From Neiella holothuriorum (GTDB lineage: Bacteria; Pseudomonadota; Gammaproteobacteria; Enterobacterales; Neiellaceae), in NCBI RefSeq assembly GCF_019457915.1, contig NZ_JAHZSS010000002.1:186001-250000 (forward strand): a stretch of DNA of 64,000 nt, read 5' to 3'. The stretch's first letter is position 1; each line of letters begins with the position of its first letter. The notes under the pieces are model-generated. The model was given only the letters and a program-made list of their open reading frames with translations, searched no databases and was not told where the DNA came from. Below are positions 42,816 to 52,195 of the stretch, in pieces. The translations under genes and the position numbers were made by a program.

Positions 42816-43646
42816 ATGCCGTTAGAGTTTTCAAAAATGCACGGTCTGGGTAACGACTTCATGGTTGTTGATGCCGTTACTCAGAACCAGTACTTGTCCC
42901 CCGATCAAATTCGCCGTTTGGCCGATCGTAATTTTGGTGTTGGCTTCGATCAGTTGCTGATTGTTGAGCCGCCCTACGATCCAGAAATGGATTTTCACTA
43001 CCGCATCTTTAATGCCGATGGCTCGGAAGTTGAGCAGTGTGGCAATGGCGCACGCTGCTTTGCCCGCTTTGTTCGCATCAAAGGCCTGACCCACAAACAT
43101 CGCATCGGTGTTAGTACCGCCAAAGGTAATATTCTGTTGCAAGTTGAGCGCGATGGAAACGTGTCGGTCAACATGGGCGCGCCCATTTGGCAACCTGCGG
43201 AAGTACCGTTTGACGCCTCTGAATTAGCCGAACGCTACCACTTGGACGTTAATGGCGAACAGTTTGAGGTCGGAACCGTCTCCATGGGCAACCCGCACTG
43301 TGTCACTGTGGTTGATAACGTGAAGAAGCTTGATCTCGAAACCCTTGGCCCTGCGATTGAAGGTCATGTGCGATTTCCACAAGGGGTCAATGCGGGCTTT
43401 ATGCAGATCATGAATCGTGGGCATATTCGCTTGCGTGTTTATGAGCGGGGCGTTGGCGAAACGCTCGCCTGTGGCACCGGCGCATGCGCTGCGGTGGTCG
43501 TCGGGCAGAAGTTTGGTTTGCTTGATAATCGAGTCAAAGTCGATTTACCGGGCGGGACGTTACAGATCCGCTGTGACAGCGATTCACACCCGGTTCGAAT
43601 GACCGGCCCCGCCAAACACGTATACGATGGAATCATTAATTTATGA
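42816..43646 (+). CDS. dapF: diaminopimelate epimerase
   Basis: It converts LL- to meso-diaminopimelate, the substrate of LysA and of peptidoglycan synthesis. The two catalytic cysteines are in EQCGNGARC (C75) and [11 protein letters not shown] (C219). [12 protein letters not shown] and SMGNPHCV are family signatures. At 276 aa it has the normal length. It overlaps the DUF484 gene by 4 bp (ATGA), starting an operon of dapF-DUF484-xerC-yigB. Confidence 0.97.
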   Translation: MPLEFSKMHGLGNDFMVVDAVTQNQYLSPDQIRRLADRNFGVGFDQLLIVEPPYDPEMDFHYRIFNADGSEVEQCGNGARCFARFVRIKGLTHKHRIGVSTAKGNILLQVERDGNVSVNMGAPIWQPAEVPFDASELAERYHLDVNGEQFEVGTVSMGNPHCVTVVDNVKKLDLETLGPAIEGHVRFPQGVNAGFMQIMNRGHIRLRVYERGVGETLACGTGACAAVVVGQKFGLLDNRVKVDLPGGTLQIRCDSDSHPVRMTGPAKHVYDGIINL

Positions 43647-44347
43647 GCAATGACGCGAGCCAAGAAGCCATGACGTGTGAAACAAATGCTGGATTGGATG
43701 ATGCTCAGGTGCGTGCTTACCTAGAAGCGCACCCTGCCTTTTTTGAACGCCAAAGCGATTTGCTGGCCGATGTTCGGTTACCTCACGCCCAACGAGGCAG
43801 CATTTCTCTGGTTGATCGCCAGCTTGATAAATTGCGCGAACAAAATGGTCAGCTGCGCGAAGAAATTACCGCGTTGATGACCGTTGCTAAGCACAACGAA
43901 TCCATTTACCAAAGCTTCTGCCAGCTTTATGTCGCGCTACTGCCTTGCCAATCCATTAATGATATTCATCAGCAGATTCAGCAAGTGCTATCGGAATTAC
44001 TCAATCTCAGTGCCATAACCATGTGGCCATTGGCCGATCAGCAAGATTGGGTACCACGCCGCAAGCCGGTCGATAACGAAGCGCTGCAACAGCTGCAGCG
44101 CCGCCGCTTACAAAACGGCGCATATTACTTTGGTCGCCTCAACGATGCCGATAAAGCCCTGTTGTTTGATGATCAGCATGTTGAATCCGCTGCGTTAATG
44201 ACCTTAGAAGAAGGCTCTATTTTGTTGGCGTTTGGTAGTGCTGATGTGGACCACTTTAATCCTAATTTAGACGTTTTGCTGCTCGACCAATTACGAACCT
44301 TGCTCAGTGCTGTGCTCAAGCAATTGCGCGAGCGACGCAATGGCTGA
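43643..44347 (+). CDS. DUF484 family protein (YigA-type)
   Basis: A 234-aa soluble protein. The N-terminal helical part ([26 protein letters not shown], then [22 protein letters not shown]) is the DUF484 hallmark, followed by a GAF-like domain. The family is nearly always between dapF and xerC in gammaproteobacteria, but its function is unknown; a link to the recombinase is only inferred. It overlaps both neighbours (4 and 8 bp). Confidence 0.92.
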   Translation: MSNDASQEAMTCETNAGLDDAQVRAYLEAHPAFFERQSDLLADVRLPHAQRGSISLVDRQLDKLREQNGQLREEITALMTVAKHNESIYQSFCQLYVALLPCQSINDIHQQIQQVLSELLNLSAITMWPLADQQDWVPRRKPVDNEALQQLQRRRLQNGAYYFGRLNDADKALLFDDQHVESAALMTLEEGSILLAFGSADVDHFNPNLDVLLLDQLRTLLSAVLKQLRERRNG

Positions 44348-45263
44348 GTCGCTGCGCCATTGTTGTGACGACTTCCTTCACTACTTGCAAGTGGAGCGTC
44401 GTTACAGCCCGCGCACACTCGACAGTTACCGCCGCACGCTAAGTAAATTTTGTCAGTGGGCCGCCGAAAACCAATTGCTTACCTTGACCGATATCGACAA
44501 TCGCTATGTTGAGCAGTGGCTTGGCGCACAGCATCGTCAGGGTAAAAAGCCTCGCACCTTGGCGCAACAAATGTCGACCTTACGCAGTGCGTTCCATTAT
44601 TTCGTAAAGCAAAAATGGCTGGCGGTTGACCCAACCGAAGGTGTTACAACACCGAAGCTCAACAAGCCCCTGCCGAAAAATTTCGACGTCGACCAAATTA
44701 ACCAATTGCTGCAACTCGACTCAGACGACCCCTTGGTGATTCGCGATCAAGCCATGATGGAAGTGCTCTATGGCGGCGGTTTACGATTATCGGAATTAAT
44801 CGCCCTCAACCTGACCGATATTGACCAACATAGCGCTGTTGCGCAGGTTACGGGGAAAGGCAATAAGAGCCGGTTAGTACCATTAGGACAAGCCGCGGTG
44901 GCGGCGATTGAACGTTGGTTACCGCTGCGTAGTGCTTGGGCCAGTGACGATGAGCAGGCTATTTTTATTAGCCAACGTGGCCGGAGAATTAGCCAGCGCA
45001 GCGTGCAGCAGCGGCTGTCGCAGGCGGGCGTTAAATATGGCTTGAATGCCAACGTACATCCTCACAAATTGCGCCATTCATTTGCCACCCATATGTTAGA
45101 AAGCAGTGGTGATTTAAGGGCAGTGCAAGAGCTTTTGGGGCACGCTAACTTGACCACGACACAGGTTTATACCCATCTCGATTTTCAGCACTTGGCCGAG
45201 GTTTACGATCAGGCGCATCCGCGCGCTAAGCGGCAACACAAAGACGACAAGGGAAATGGATAA
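44340..45263 (+). CDS. xerC: tyrosine recombinase XerC
   Basis: It resolves chromosome dimers at dif with XerD. Catalytic residues are R149 (GGGLRLSE), K173 (GKGNKSR), H242 and R245 (HPHKLRHSF), H268 (LGHANL) and nucleophile Y277 (QVYTHLD). The N-terminal SAM-like core-binding domain spans about 1-90. I chose the ATG giving MAESLRHCC, 8 bp inside the DUF484 gene. Length (307 aa) and neighbours support XerC over XerD. Confidence 0.95.
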   Translation: MAESLRHCCDDFLHYLQVERRYSPRTLDSYRRTLSKFCQWAAENQLLTLTDIDNRYVEQWLGAQHRQGKKPRTLAQQMSTLRSAFHYFVKQKWLAVDPTEGVTTPKLNKPLPKNFDVDQINQLLQLDSDDPLVIRDQAMMEVLYGGGLRLSELIALNLTDIDQHSAVAQVTGKGNKSRLVPLGQAAVAAIERWLPLRSAWASDDEQAIFISQRGRRISQRSVQQRLSQAGVKYGLNANVHPHKLRHSFATHMLESSGDLRAVQELLGHANLTTTQVYTHLDFQHLAEVYDQAHPRAKRQHKDDKGNG

Positions 45264-45988
45264 TGCGGGTATACAGACGCTGGCTGCAGCCGCAAGTCAT
45301 TAGCTTTGATTTAGACGACACTCTTTACGATAACGCCCCCAACATGATTCGTGCTGAGTCTGAACTACAAGCTTGGATGAGTCAGCATCACGATGATTTT
45401 GCTGCCATGAGCGTGAGCGATTGGTCGGCGCAACGCTGGCAAGTGGCTCGCCAGCATACCAGCCTTGGCGACGACATGACGGCGTTGCGGCGCAAGGCAT
45501 TACACCAAGCATTTGCGGCTCGCGGGTTTGGAGCTGCCACCACTAAGCGCTTAGCTGAGCAAGGTTTTGAGTTGTTCTTGCATCATCGTAATCAGTTTCA
45601 GGTAGCGGACAATATCGTGACGTTGCTGAAACAATTGACCAGTCGCTATCGCGTGATCGCCATTACAAATGGCAATGCGCAGCCTCACTTGATTGGCTTA
45701 GACAATATATTTGAGCTGATTTTATATCCTCAAGCTGGCCAGTATCGCGCTAAGCCGCACGCTGATTTATTCCGCCTAGCAGAGCAAAAGTTGGCGATAA
45801 AACCGCAGCAAGGGCTACACCTTGGCGATCACATCGTCTCAGATGTGGCCGGAGCGATTGGTGCTGGTTGGCAAGCTGGCTGGTTTAACCCTGAGGAAGT
45901 GACATTAAAGCCGGCTCAGCGCGCGCTTGCTTTGCCGCATTTCCAATACCGCCAGTTGCAGACGCTTGTGAGTTGCTTGCTGTCGTAG
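45263..45988 (+). CDS. yigB: HAD-family phosphatase YigB
   Basis: Motif I is DLDDTLYDN (D16, D18), motif II ITNGN, the motif III lysine is in AKPH and motif IV is LGDHIVSDVAGAIGAG. E. coli YigB is an FMN/5-amino-6-(5-phosphoribitylamino)uracil phosphatase of riboflavin synthesis and lies between xerC and uvrD, as here. It overlaps xerC by 1 bp (TAATG). Confidence 0.92.
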   Translation: MRVYRRWLQPQVISFDLDDTLYDNAPNMIRAESELQAWMSQHHDDFAAMSVSDWSAQRWQVARQHTSLGDDMTALRRKALHQAFAARGFGAATTKRLAEQGFELFLHHRNQFQVADNIVTLLKQLTSRYRVIAITNGNAQPHLIGLDNIFELILYPQAGQYRAKPHADLFRLAEQKLAIKPQQGLHLGDHIVSDVAGAIGAGWQAGWFNPEEVTLKPAQRALALPHFQYRQLQTLVSCLLS

Positions 45989-46015
45989 AAGCCTCCGTCT
46001 GGCGGCACACAAACA

Positions 46016-46031
46016 CTGTATATTCATCCAC
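46016..46031 (+). promoter_or_regulatory. uvrD: possible LexA (SOS) operator upstream of uvrD
   Basis: CTGTATATTCATCCAC begins like the LexA consensus (CTGT-N8-ACAG); its right half is degenerate. It lies 49 bp before the uvrD start and just before a TATACT -10-like hexamer (46042-46047). uvrD is a known LexA target in E. coli. Confidence 0.35.
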
Positions 46032-46079
46032 TAAAACCCGTTATACTGCCGCTTTAATTTATAGCAGAGGTACCGGCGC

Positions 46080-48245
46080 GTGGATGTCAGTGAACTACTT
46101 GATGGCTTAAATGATGCACAGCGTGAGGCGGTTGGCGCGCCTGCTTGCAGCCAACTGGTATTAGCCGGAGCCGGGTCAGGCAAAACCCGTGTATTAGTCC
46201 ATCGCATTGCTTGGCTGATGCGGGTTGAGCAAATTTCTCCGTTCGCCATTCTCGCTGTTACCTTTACCAATAAAGCGGCTGCAGAAATGCGCGGCCGTAC
46301 CGAAAGCTTGCTGCGTGGCCAACTGAATGGCATGTGGATTGGTACGTTTCACTCGTTAGCACACCGTTTACTGCGCACTCACTATCAAGACGCAGGTTTA
46401 CCGCAAACCTTTCAAATTTTAGATAGTGATGATCAACTGCGGCTGTTGCGTCGACTCATCAAGGCGTTGGGGCTAGACGAAAAAAAATGGCCGGCCAAGC
46501 AAGCGAGTTGGTTTATTAACGGCAACAAAGATGAAGGGCTGCGCCCCGCCCACATTGACGCCCATGGCGATCCCATGACCAAAACCTGGTTGCAAGTGTA
46601 CGAAGCCTACCAACAGGCTTGTGATCGTGCTGGTTTGGTGGATTTTGCTGAATTGCTGCTGCGTGCCCACGAATTATTATTGAAGAACCCCGCTTTGTTG
46701 CGTCATTATCGCGATCGATTCCGTCATATCTTGGTCGACGAATTTCAGGATACCAACCGAATCCAATACGCTTGGATCCGTCTGCTCGCTGGCGATAGCA
46801 ACCACGTCATGATTGTTGGCGATGATGATCAGTCCATTTACGGCTGGCGTGGAGCCCGTGTTGAGAACATTCAAAAATTCCTCGATGAATTTCCCCGCGC
46901 CAGTATGGTGAGGCTGGAGCAAAACTACCGCTCAACCAGTACCATTTTGAAAGCCGCTAACTCGGTCATTGCTAACAATTCCGACCGCCTCGGCAAAGAG
47001 CTTTGGACTGATGGCGAAGATGGTGAACCCATTTCAATTTATGAAGCCTATAACGAGCTGGATGAAGCCCGTTATGTGGTGGGGCAAATTCAACAATGGC
47101 AACAACAAGGCAATGCGCTAACTGACTGCGCTATTTTATATCGCTCCAATGCCCAATCTCGCGTACTTGAATCGGCACTCGGCCAAGCCCATGTGAAGTA
47201 TCGAATCTATGGCGGAGTGCGGTTCTTTGAACGTCTGGAAATCAAAGATGCCATGGGCTATTTACGGTTAATCAGTAATCGTCGCGATGATGCTGCTTTC
47301 GAGCGGGTGGTGAATACACCTGCACGCGGTATTGGTGATACGTCGTTGGAAAAAATTCGTCTCAACGCGCGCGAACAAGGCTGCTCCATGTGGCAATCCG
47401 TGACGATGATGCTGACGGAGAAAACCCTCAAAGGGCGTGCGGCAACATCGGCTGCTCGCTTTGTTGATCTCATCGAATTCCTCGACCAACAAATTGCCGA
47501 TAAACCACTTCATGAAAAGGCCGATATTGCCATGCGCCACTCGGGTTTACTGGCGATGTATCAAGCGGAAAAAGGCGAAAAAGGACAAGCCCGAGTTGAA
47601 AACTTAGAGGAGCTGGTGTCCGCGGCTAAAGCGTTTGTGCCAGATGAAGACGAGCAAGAGATGACCGAACTGGATGCCTTTCTTAGCCATGCAGCACTCG
47701 AAGCTGGCGAAGGGCAAGCCGATGAGTTTGATGATGCAGTGCAGCTGATGACGTTGCACGCAGCAAAAGGTCTGGAGTTCCCGCTGGTGTTTTTGGTTGG
47801 TGTGGAAGAAGGCATGTTCCCGAGTATGCAGTCGGGCGAAGACATGGAGCGGCTCGAAGAAGAACGGCGCCTGTGCTACGTGGGCATGACTCGAGCCATG
47901 CAAAAGTTGGTGATCAGCCATGCTGAAAGTCGCCGCTTGTATGGTAAGGAAAGCTTTAACCGACCGTCTCGTTTCCTACGGGAAATTCCGGCTAACTTAG
48001 TTGCTCAGGTGAAATTGACAACTCAGGTGAGCCAGCCGACGGTGCAGAACCGATTCCATCAGGAAACCGAGCGCTTTGATGATGCAGGATTCTATTTGGG
48101 CCAGCGGGTCAGCCATCCAAAGTTTGGCGACGGCACCGTTACCAATTACGAAGGCAGCGGGCCGCAGACCCGCATTCAAGTGCACTTCGATGATGTTGGC
48201 AGTAAATGGCTGGTGATCGCCTACGCGCGTTTAACCGGCTTGTAG
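46080..48245 (+). CDS. uvrD: DNA helicase II UvrD
   Basis: Superfamily 1A helicase of 721 aa for nucleotide excision and mismatch repair. Walker A is AGAGSGKT (29-36), then TFTNKAAAEM, VDEFQDTN, DDDQSIYGWRGA, QNYRST, TLHAAKGLEF and VGMTRAM. The start MDVSELLDGLND matches E. coli UvrD. The C-terminal Tudor-like part (GQRVSHPKFGDGTVTNYEG) separates it from Rep. The start is GTG with AGAGG upstream. Its stop lies 2 bp from that of the convergent chemoreceptor. Confidence 0.96.
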   Translation: MDVSELLDGLNDAQREAVGAPACSQLVLAGAGSGKTRVLVHRIAWLMRVEQISPFAILAVTFTNKAAAEMRGRTESLLRGQLNGMWIGTFHSLAHRLLRTHYQDAGLPQTFQILDSDDQLRLLRRLIKALGLDEKKWPAKQASWFINGNKDEGLRPAHIDAHGDPMTKTWLQVYEAYQQACDRAGLVDFAELLLRAHELLLKNPALLRHYRDRFRHILVDEFQDTNRIQYAWIRLLAGDSNHVMIVGDDDQSIYGWRGARVENIQKFLDEFPRASMVRLEQNYRSTSTILKAANSVIANNSDRLGKELWTDGEDGEPISIYEAYNELDEARYVVGQIQQWQQQGNALTDCAILYRSNAQSRVLESALGQAHVKYRIYGGVRFFERLEIKDAMGYLRLISNRRDDAAFERVVNTPARGIGDTSLEKIRLNAREQGCSMWQSVTMMLTEKTLKGRAATSAARFVDLIEFLDQQIADKPLHEKADIAMRHSGLLAMYQAEKGEKGQARVENLEELVSAAKAFVPDEDEQEMTELDAFLSHAALEAGEGQADEFDDAVQLMTLHAAKGLEFPLVFLVGVEEGMFPSMQSGEDMERLEEERRLCYVGMTRAMQKLVISHAESRRLYGKESFNRPSRFLREIPANLVAQVKLTTQVSQPTVQNRFHQETERFDDAGFYLGQRVSHPKFGDGTVTNYEGSGPQTRIQVHFDDVGSKWLVIAYARLTGL

Positions 48246-48247
48246 GC

Positions 48248-49921
48248 CTAAACCTTAAATTGGCCCAGCAACTGCCCTAAGCGTTCGCTGAGCTGGGCTA
48301 GGTTATTGCTCATTTGAGTTGTGGTTGAGGCGTAACTTTCCGTCTCACCGGCTGAGTCTGAAATTCGCGTAATGCTTTGATTAATTGAATCACTGACGCT
48401 CGTTTGTTCTTCTGCCGCGCTGGCGATTTGTTCATTCATGGCGCTAATGAGATCAATGGCGTGGGCGACTTCATCTAACGACGCTTGCGCTTGGGTCGCA
48501 TTTTCCACCGCTTGCTGACCGCTATCACGACTTTGTGTCATGGCGGCAATGGCATCGGTTGAGCCTTGCTGCAAACGCTCGATCATCGATTGAATTTCTT
48601 CGGTGCTTTCTTGCGTGCGGCCGGCCAATGAACGCACTTCGTCAGCTACAACGGCAAACCCGCGCCCTTGTTCGCCTGCTCGTGCCGCTTCAATCGCCGC
48701 ATTAAGTGCCAGCAAGTTAGTCTGTTCGGCAATACCGCGAATCACATCCAAAATCGAGACGATGGCATTGACGTCATTACCCAGCGACTCCAGTGCGTTG
48801 GCACTGCTATCTATCTCGCCGGCAAGGCGGTCAATGGTGGTGGATGTTTCGGTGACCACGTGGCGCGCTTGAGCCCCGTCACCGCTTGCCTTATTGGCTG
48901 CTTGAGCGGCCTCTTCAGCGCTACGAGCGACTTCAACAGATGAAGCACTCATTTCGTTCATTGAAGTGGCAACCATTTCGGTTTCGGTACGTTGTGTTTG
49001 AACTGAATTGTGCGTGCCCGACGCCGATGACGCCATTTGCTGGCTGGTGTCGGCAAGTTGTGCAACAACGTCGAAGATGGAGGTGACGGTTTGGTGGATT
49101 TTATCCACAAACTCATTAAAGGCGACTGACAGCTGACTAATTTCGTCACTATTGGCGACCTCGAGTCGCTGTGTTAAATCACCATCACCTTGGGCTATTT
49201 CGTGCAGGCTATGTTGTACGCTGGTGATCCGCGCCATCATTTTATTGGCGAATATTGAAGCGCCGGACAATATGACCACTAACAGCACAACGGCCAAGCC
49301 TACAAACCACCAGATTGCTGACATGACGGATTGATCGGCGCGTTCACGAGCTTCGGCAACTTTTTTGTCAATGTGATCGATGTAAACTCCAACACCTACA
49401 GTCCAATCTAAACTGGGCACGTACTGGGAGTAACTCAGTTTGGGCTCCGCGATATCCTTGCCAGGTTTGGGAAAGCTGTAATGGGTGTAGCCGCCACCCT
49501 GTTTGGACTTATTAATGATGTCTTGGATGAAGGCAACGCCGTTGGCGTCTGTTAACTGAAAATAATTTTGGTTCATGCCCTTGGTGCTGCTGCCAAGCAA
49601 CACACGTTCACCACTCGGGGTATAGCCGAAGATATAGCCGTCGGCACCAAATTTAATTTGCGACAAGCGTTGATAGGCTAGCTCTTGCTTCTGGGCTTGG
49701 CTCAATTGCGGATTATTAAGAATATCACTGAGGCCATTAACACTGGCTTCGACTAATGATTTGAGCTTCAGTTTTTCCGAGTCTTCTAGGGTGCTGTGGG
49801 TCGTGGCAAGATTGTCTTCAGCCACGGACTCTAAGTCAGAAATGGTAAGCACCGTTGCAATGATGAACATGAACAACGCCGGAATACTCGCCAGTAAAAT
49901 CAATTTAAATCGAACAGACAT
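48248..49921 (-). CDS. methyl-accepting chemotaxis protein with Cache-type sensor
   Basis: The layout is TM1 (about 5-28), a periplasmic Cache_2-like domain ([36 protein letters not shown]), TM2 (about 205-225), HAMP, and a long helical signalling domain with the conserved hairpin [30 protein letters not shown]. dCache/sCache_2 receptors often sense small organic acids; the ligand here is unknown. I chose the second ATG, which has AGAGG 6 nt upstream, giving 557 aa. No CheW-binding or pentapeptide CheR tail is evident. A strong hairpin lies in the 176-bp gap upstream. Confidence 0.92.
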   Translation of the reverse strand: MSVRFKLILLASIPALFMFIIATVLTISDLESVAEDNLATTHSTLEDSEKLKLKSLVEASVNGLSDILNNPQLSQAQKQELAYQRLSQIKFGADGYIFGYTPSGERVLLGSSTKGMNQNYFQLTDANGVAFIQDIINKSKQGGGYTHYSFPKPGKDIAEPKLSYSQYVPSLDWTVGVGVYIDHIDKKVAEARERADQSVMSAIWWFVGLAVVLLVVILSGASIFANKMMARITSVQHSLHEIAQGDGDLTQRLEVANSDEISQLSVAFNEFVDKIHQTVTSIFDVVAQLADTSQQMASSASGTHNSVQTQRTETEMVATSMNEMSASSVEVARSAEEAAQAANKASGDGAQARHVVTETSTTIDRLAGEIDSSANALESLGNDVNAIVSILDVIRGIAEQTNLLALNAAIEAARAGEQGRGFAVVADEVRSLAGRTQESTEEIQSMIERLQQGSTDAIAAMTQSRDSGQQAVENATQAQASLDEVAHAIDLISAMNEQIASAAEEQTSVSDSINQSITRISDSAGETESYASTTTQMSNNLAQLSERLGQLLGQFKV

Positions 49922-50069
49922 AGACGGCCTCTTGTTTACAGACATGCAACATTGTTAGCGACAGTCTAGCCGACAGACTTTAATAATTAGCAGGAAATTA
50001 GTGACTAATGTTCAACAACTTGATGGCAAGCAAAGTTGTGGTCAATGAAATCGATTTATTCAATGATCG

Positions 50070-50101
50070 GACCTGTTGCATGGTGTGTATTGCAACAGGT
50101 C
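50070..50101. repeat. 11-bp perfect inverted repeat in intergenic region
   Basis: GACCTGTTGCA and TGCAACAGGTC flank a 10-nt spacer. With one bulged G the pairing extends by ATCG/CGAT. It lies between the DUF805 stop and the chemoreceptor start. There is no T run on either strand, so it is not a standard intrinsic terminator; it could be an operator or an RNA hairpin. Confidence 0.75.
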
Positions 50102-50121
50102 GATTGCAGAAATAGCGAAGA

Positions 50122-50553
50122 TTAGGCCTCGAAATGGCCGCTATCGTTATTATTTGAGTCTTGATTCGGTTGGTTAGGATCGCTTGGGCCGAAGCGATTT
50201 GGCCCGCGAGTGCCGGGTAAGAAACCGGCTTCTACCAGATACCAAATTGGGCCAATCATCGGAATTAGCTGGATCAGCACCCAGTACCAAGAGCGATTTC
50301 GATCTTGAAAACGCTTGATATCAATCGCTAACTTGGGCCAAAGCAATACGATGTTGATTTTCCAAGCGAGCGCCATCAGCGCATTAAAGGCTTCTTCGCT
50401 ATTTGGGTTGTCGGCTAATTGATCTAACGTTTCACCTCCGAGCGCCATAAGCAAGAGCGTTACCACGACCAGCATGGCGATTTGAAATAGCCAGAAAGTT
50501 TTTCGGTTGATGCGCCCGCGAAATGAAAACAAAAGCCAATTAACGTAGTTCAT
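50122..50553 (-). CDS. DUF805 family membrane protein
   Basis: Residues 1-25 (NWLLFSFRGRINRKTFWLFQI) carry the DUF805 signature: aromatic residues around an RINRxxFW core. Three or so helices follow (about 20-38, 65-77, 87-107), with DIKRFQDRNRSWYW in the loop. The tail is low-complexity, rich in asparagine, proline and glutamine. The family is widespread and of unknown function. It lies 16 bp downstream of the rarD-type gene on the same strand. Confidence 0.88.
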   Translation of the reverse strand: MNYVNWLLFSFRGRINRKTFWLFQIAMLVVVTLLLMALGGETLDQLADNPNSEEAFNALMALAWKINIVLLWPKLAIDIKRFQDRNRSWYWVLIQLIPMIGPIWYLVEAGFLPGTRGPNRFGPSDPNQPNQDSNNNDSGHFEA

Positions 50554-50569
50554 AGTGTCTCAACTCAAA

Positions 50570-51454
50570 TTACTGCTGTGGTTGGCGTGAACTGCGCAAC
50601 CCATGCCAACTAAAGACTGCCAATGCTGCCCAAATAAAACCAAATGTAATGAGTTTATCGGAGGTCACGGCTTCGTCATAAAACAGGGTTGCCAGTATAA
50701 ACATTAAACTTGGCCCTATGTATTGAAAAAAGCCCAGCTGCGAAAGCGGCAATCGCTTCGCTGCGGCAATAAAGCACAATAATGGCGCCGTGGTAATTAA
50801 ACCCGCAGCAATTAACGAAACCTGAATAGTAAGTGAGTGTTCACTCATGATGATGTTGTCAGGGCTAATGGCAAACAAGTACCACAACGCCACCGGTAAG
50901 ATCAGCGCGGTTTCTACCCACAAACCGGACACACCATCAATACGCACGCGTTTACGCAATAAGCCATAAAAGGCAAAACTTACGGCCAGTGCAAGCGCAA
51001 TCCAAGGTACCGAGCCGAAGTTGACGATCTGGATCGTGACGCCAACAGTTGCCAGTGCAATGGCTACCCACTGCAATCGAGCCAAGCGCTCTTGTAAAAA
51101 CACCATGCCCAGCGCGACATTTACAATTGGATTGATGTAGTAACCTAACGACGCATCTAGCATGCGGTTGTTATTCACCGCCCAAATGAATATAAGCCAG
51201 TTGAGCCCAATGAGCGCAGAACTTAACGTTAGCCAGGCTAGCTTTTGGGGTTCTCGCAACAGACTAGAAATAGCTTGCCAGCCAACACGCAAGGTTAACA
51301 AGCCTGCTAATAGTACAAACGACCAAACGACCCGATGAGCGACCATCTCCATCGCAGGGATCTGCTGAAGCAATTTGAAGTAAATAGGCGCAATGCCCCA
51401 CATGGTGTAGGCAAGTACGGCAAAAATTGCACCTTGACGGTTGCTAGAGTTCAC
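50570..51454 (-). CDS. rarD: EamA-family transporter RarD
   Basis: Ten predicted helices in 294 aa, in two EamA repeats. The RarD subfamily is indicated by AVLAYTMWGIAPIYFKLLQQIPAMEMVAHRVVWS, NWLIFIWAVNNNRMLDASLGYYINPI and LPLSQLGFFQYIGPSLMFILA. Substrate is unknown; E. coli RarD was linked to chloramphenicol sensitivity. The start is GTG. Upstream lies yigI on the same strand, as in E. coli. Confidence 0.9.
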   Translation of the reverse strand: MNSSNRQGAIFAVLAYTMWGIAPIYFKLLQQIPAMEMVAHRVVWSFVLLAGLLTLRVGWQAISSLLREPQKLAWLTLSSALIGLNWLIFIWAVNNNRMLDASLGYYINPIVNVALGMVFLQERLARLQWVAIALATVGVTIQIVNFGSVPWIALALAVSFAFYGLLRKRVRIDGVSGLWVETALILPVALWYLFAISPDNIIMSEHSLTIQVSLIAAGLITTAPLLCFIAAAKRLPLSQLGFFQYIGPSLMFILATLFYDEAVTSDKLITFGFIWAALAVFSWHGLRSSRQPQQ

Positions 51455-51626
51455 GCGATTGGTTTCCGCTGATATGGATTTTAAGATGGCGGCGCGAGTT
51501 TACCGTGCGGCAATAGCGGATAGCAAAGGAATCTGCAGCCGTTGATGATTACGGTACAGCTGGCACCAAGATGATTGAGCCTGCGCTGTAGGAAGGGATG
51601 ATTGTGGCAATCGACCGCGTAAGGGA

Positions 51627-52091
51627 CTAGCCAACCATATAAGTGCCGGTGCCGAAAGCTATATGAGTTCCGTCCTCGTTGTGCAGCTCCATACGCGCAA
51701 CGGCGACTTTGCTACCGGTGCGGATAATGTGTGAAGTCACCGTAAATACATCACCGCGACCAGGCCGTAAATAATCGACACGAAGATCAATGGTGCTCAT
51801 ACGCGCCAGCTTTTCTCGCAATTCACTTTCTGGCATGGCTGGCATACGGGCCAGTGCTGCGGCAAAAGTGACCGCGGCGCCAGCAACATCGAGGGCAGTT
51901 GCAATGACCCCGCCGTGGAGGATTTTATGAATTGGGTTGCCAATAAGCTCGGGCTTGCCACGAAAACTCAATTGAGCACCAGTGGGATCATAACGATCGA
52001 CTTTGAGGCCAATGACCTTGTCAAAGGCCATGCCCTCATCGAACAATTCAGCCACTAGATCCAAGCGCTCAGCGGGGTTTATTGTGTCCAT
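51627..52091 (-). CDS. yigI: hotdog-fold acyl-CoA thioesterase YigI
   Basis: A 154-aa hotdog thioesterase. The central motif NPIHKILHGGVIATALDVAGA holds the HGG loop and catalytic aspartate. LARMSTIDLRVDYLRPGRGD and KVAVARMELHNEDG match E. coli YigI closely. It hydrolyses acyl-CoAs. It is encoded upstream of rarD with 171 bp between, in which I see no gene. Confidence 0.9.
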   Translation of the reverse strand: MDTINPAERLDLVAELFDEGMAFDKVIGLKVDRYDPTGAQLSFRGKPELIGNPIHKILHGGVIATALDVAGAAVTFAAALARMPAMPESELREKLARMSTIDLRVDYLRPGRGDVFTVTSHIIRTGSKVAVARMELHNEDGTHIAFGTGTYMVG

Positions 52092-52195
52092 GCGTCCTCT
52101 ATTTTTCTCTCATTGACCATTCATCTTATGGAGTCGAGATTAGTGGACTGACCAGTTGTGTCCAGTCGAGTACGCAAAACTGTGAGTTTTACCAA

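Noticed and set aside
52170-52192. Terminator for the pirin gene (AAAACT/AGTTTT)
   Set aside because: A six-pair AT-rich stem with a three-base loop and no strong T run; too weak.
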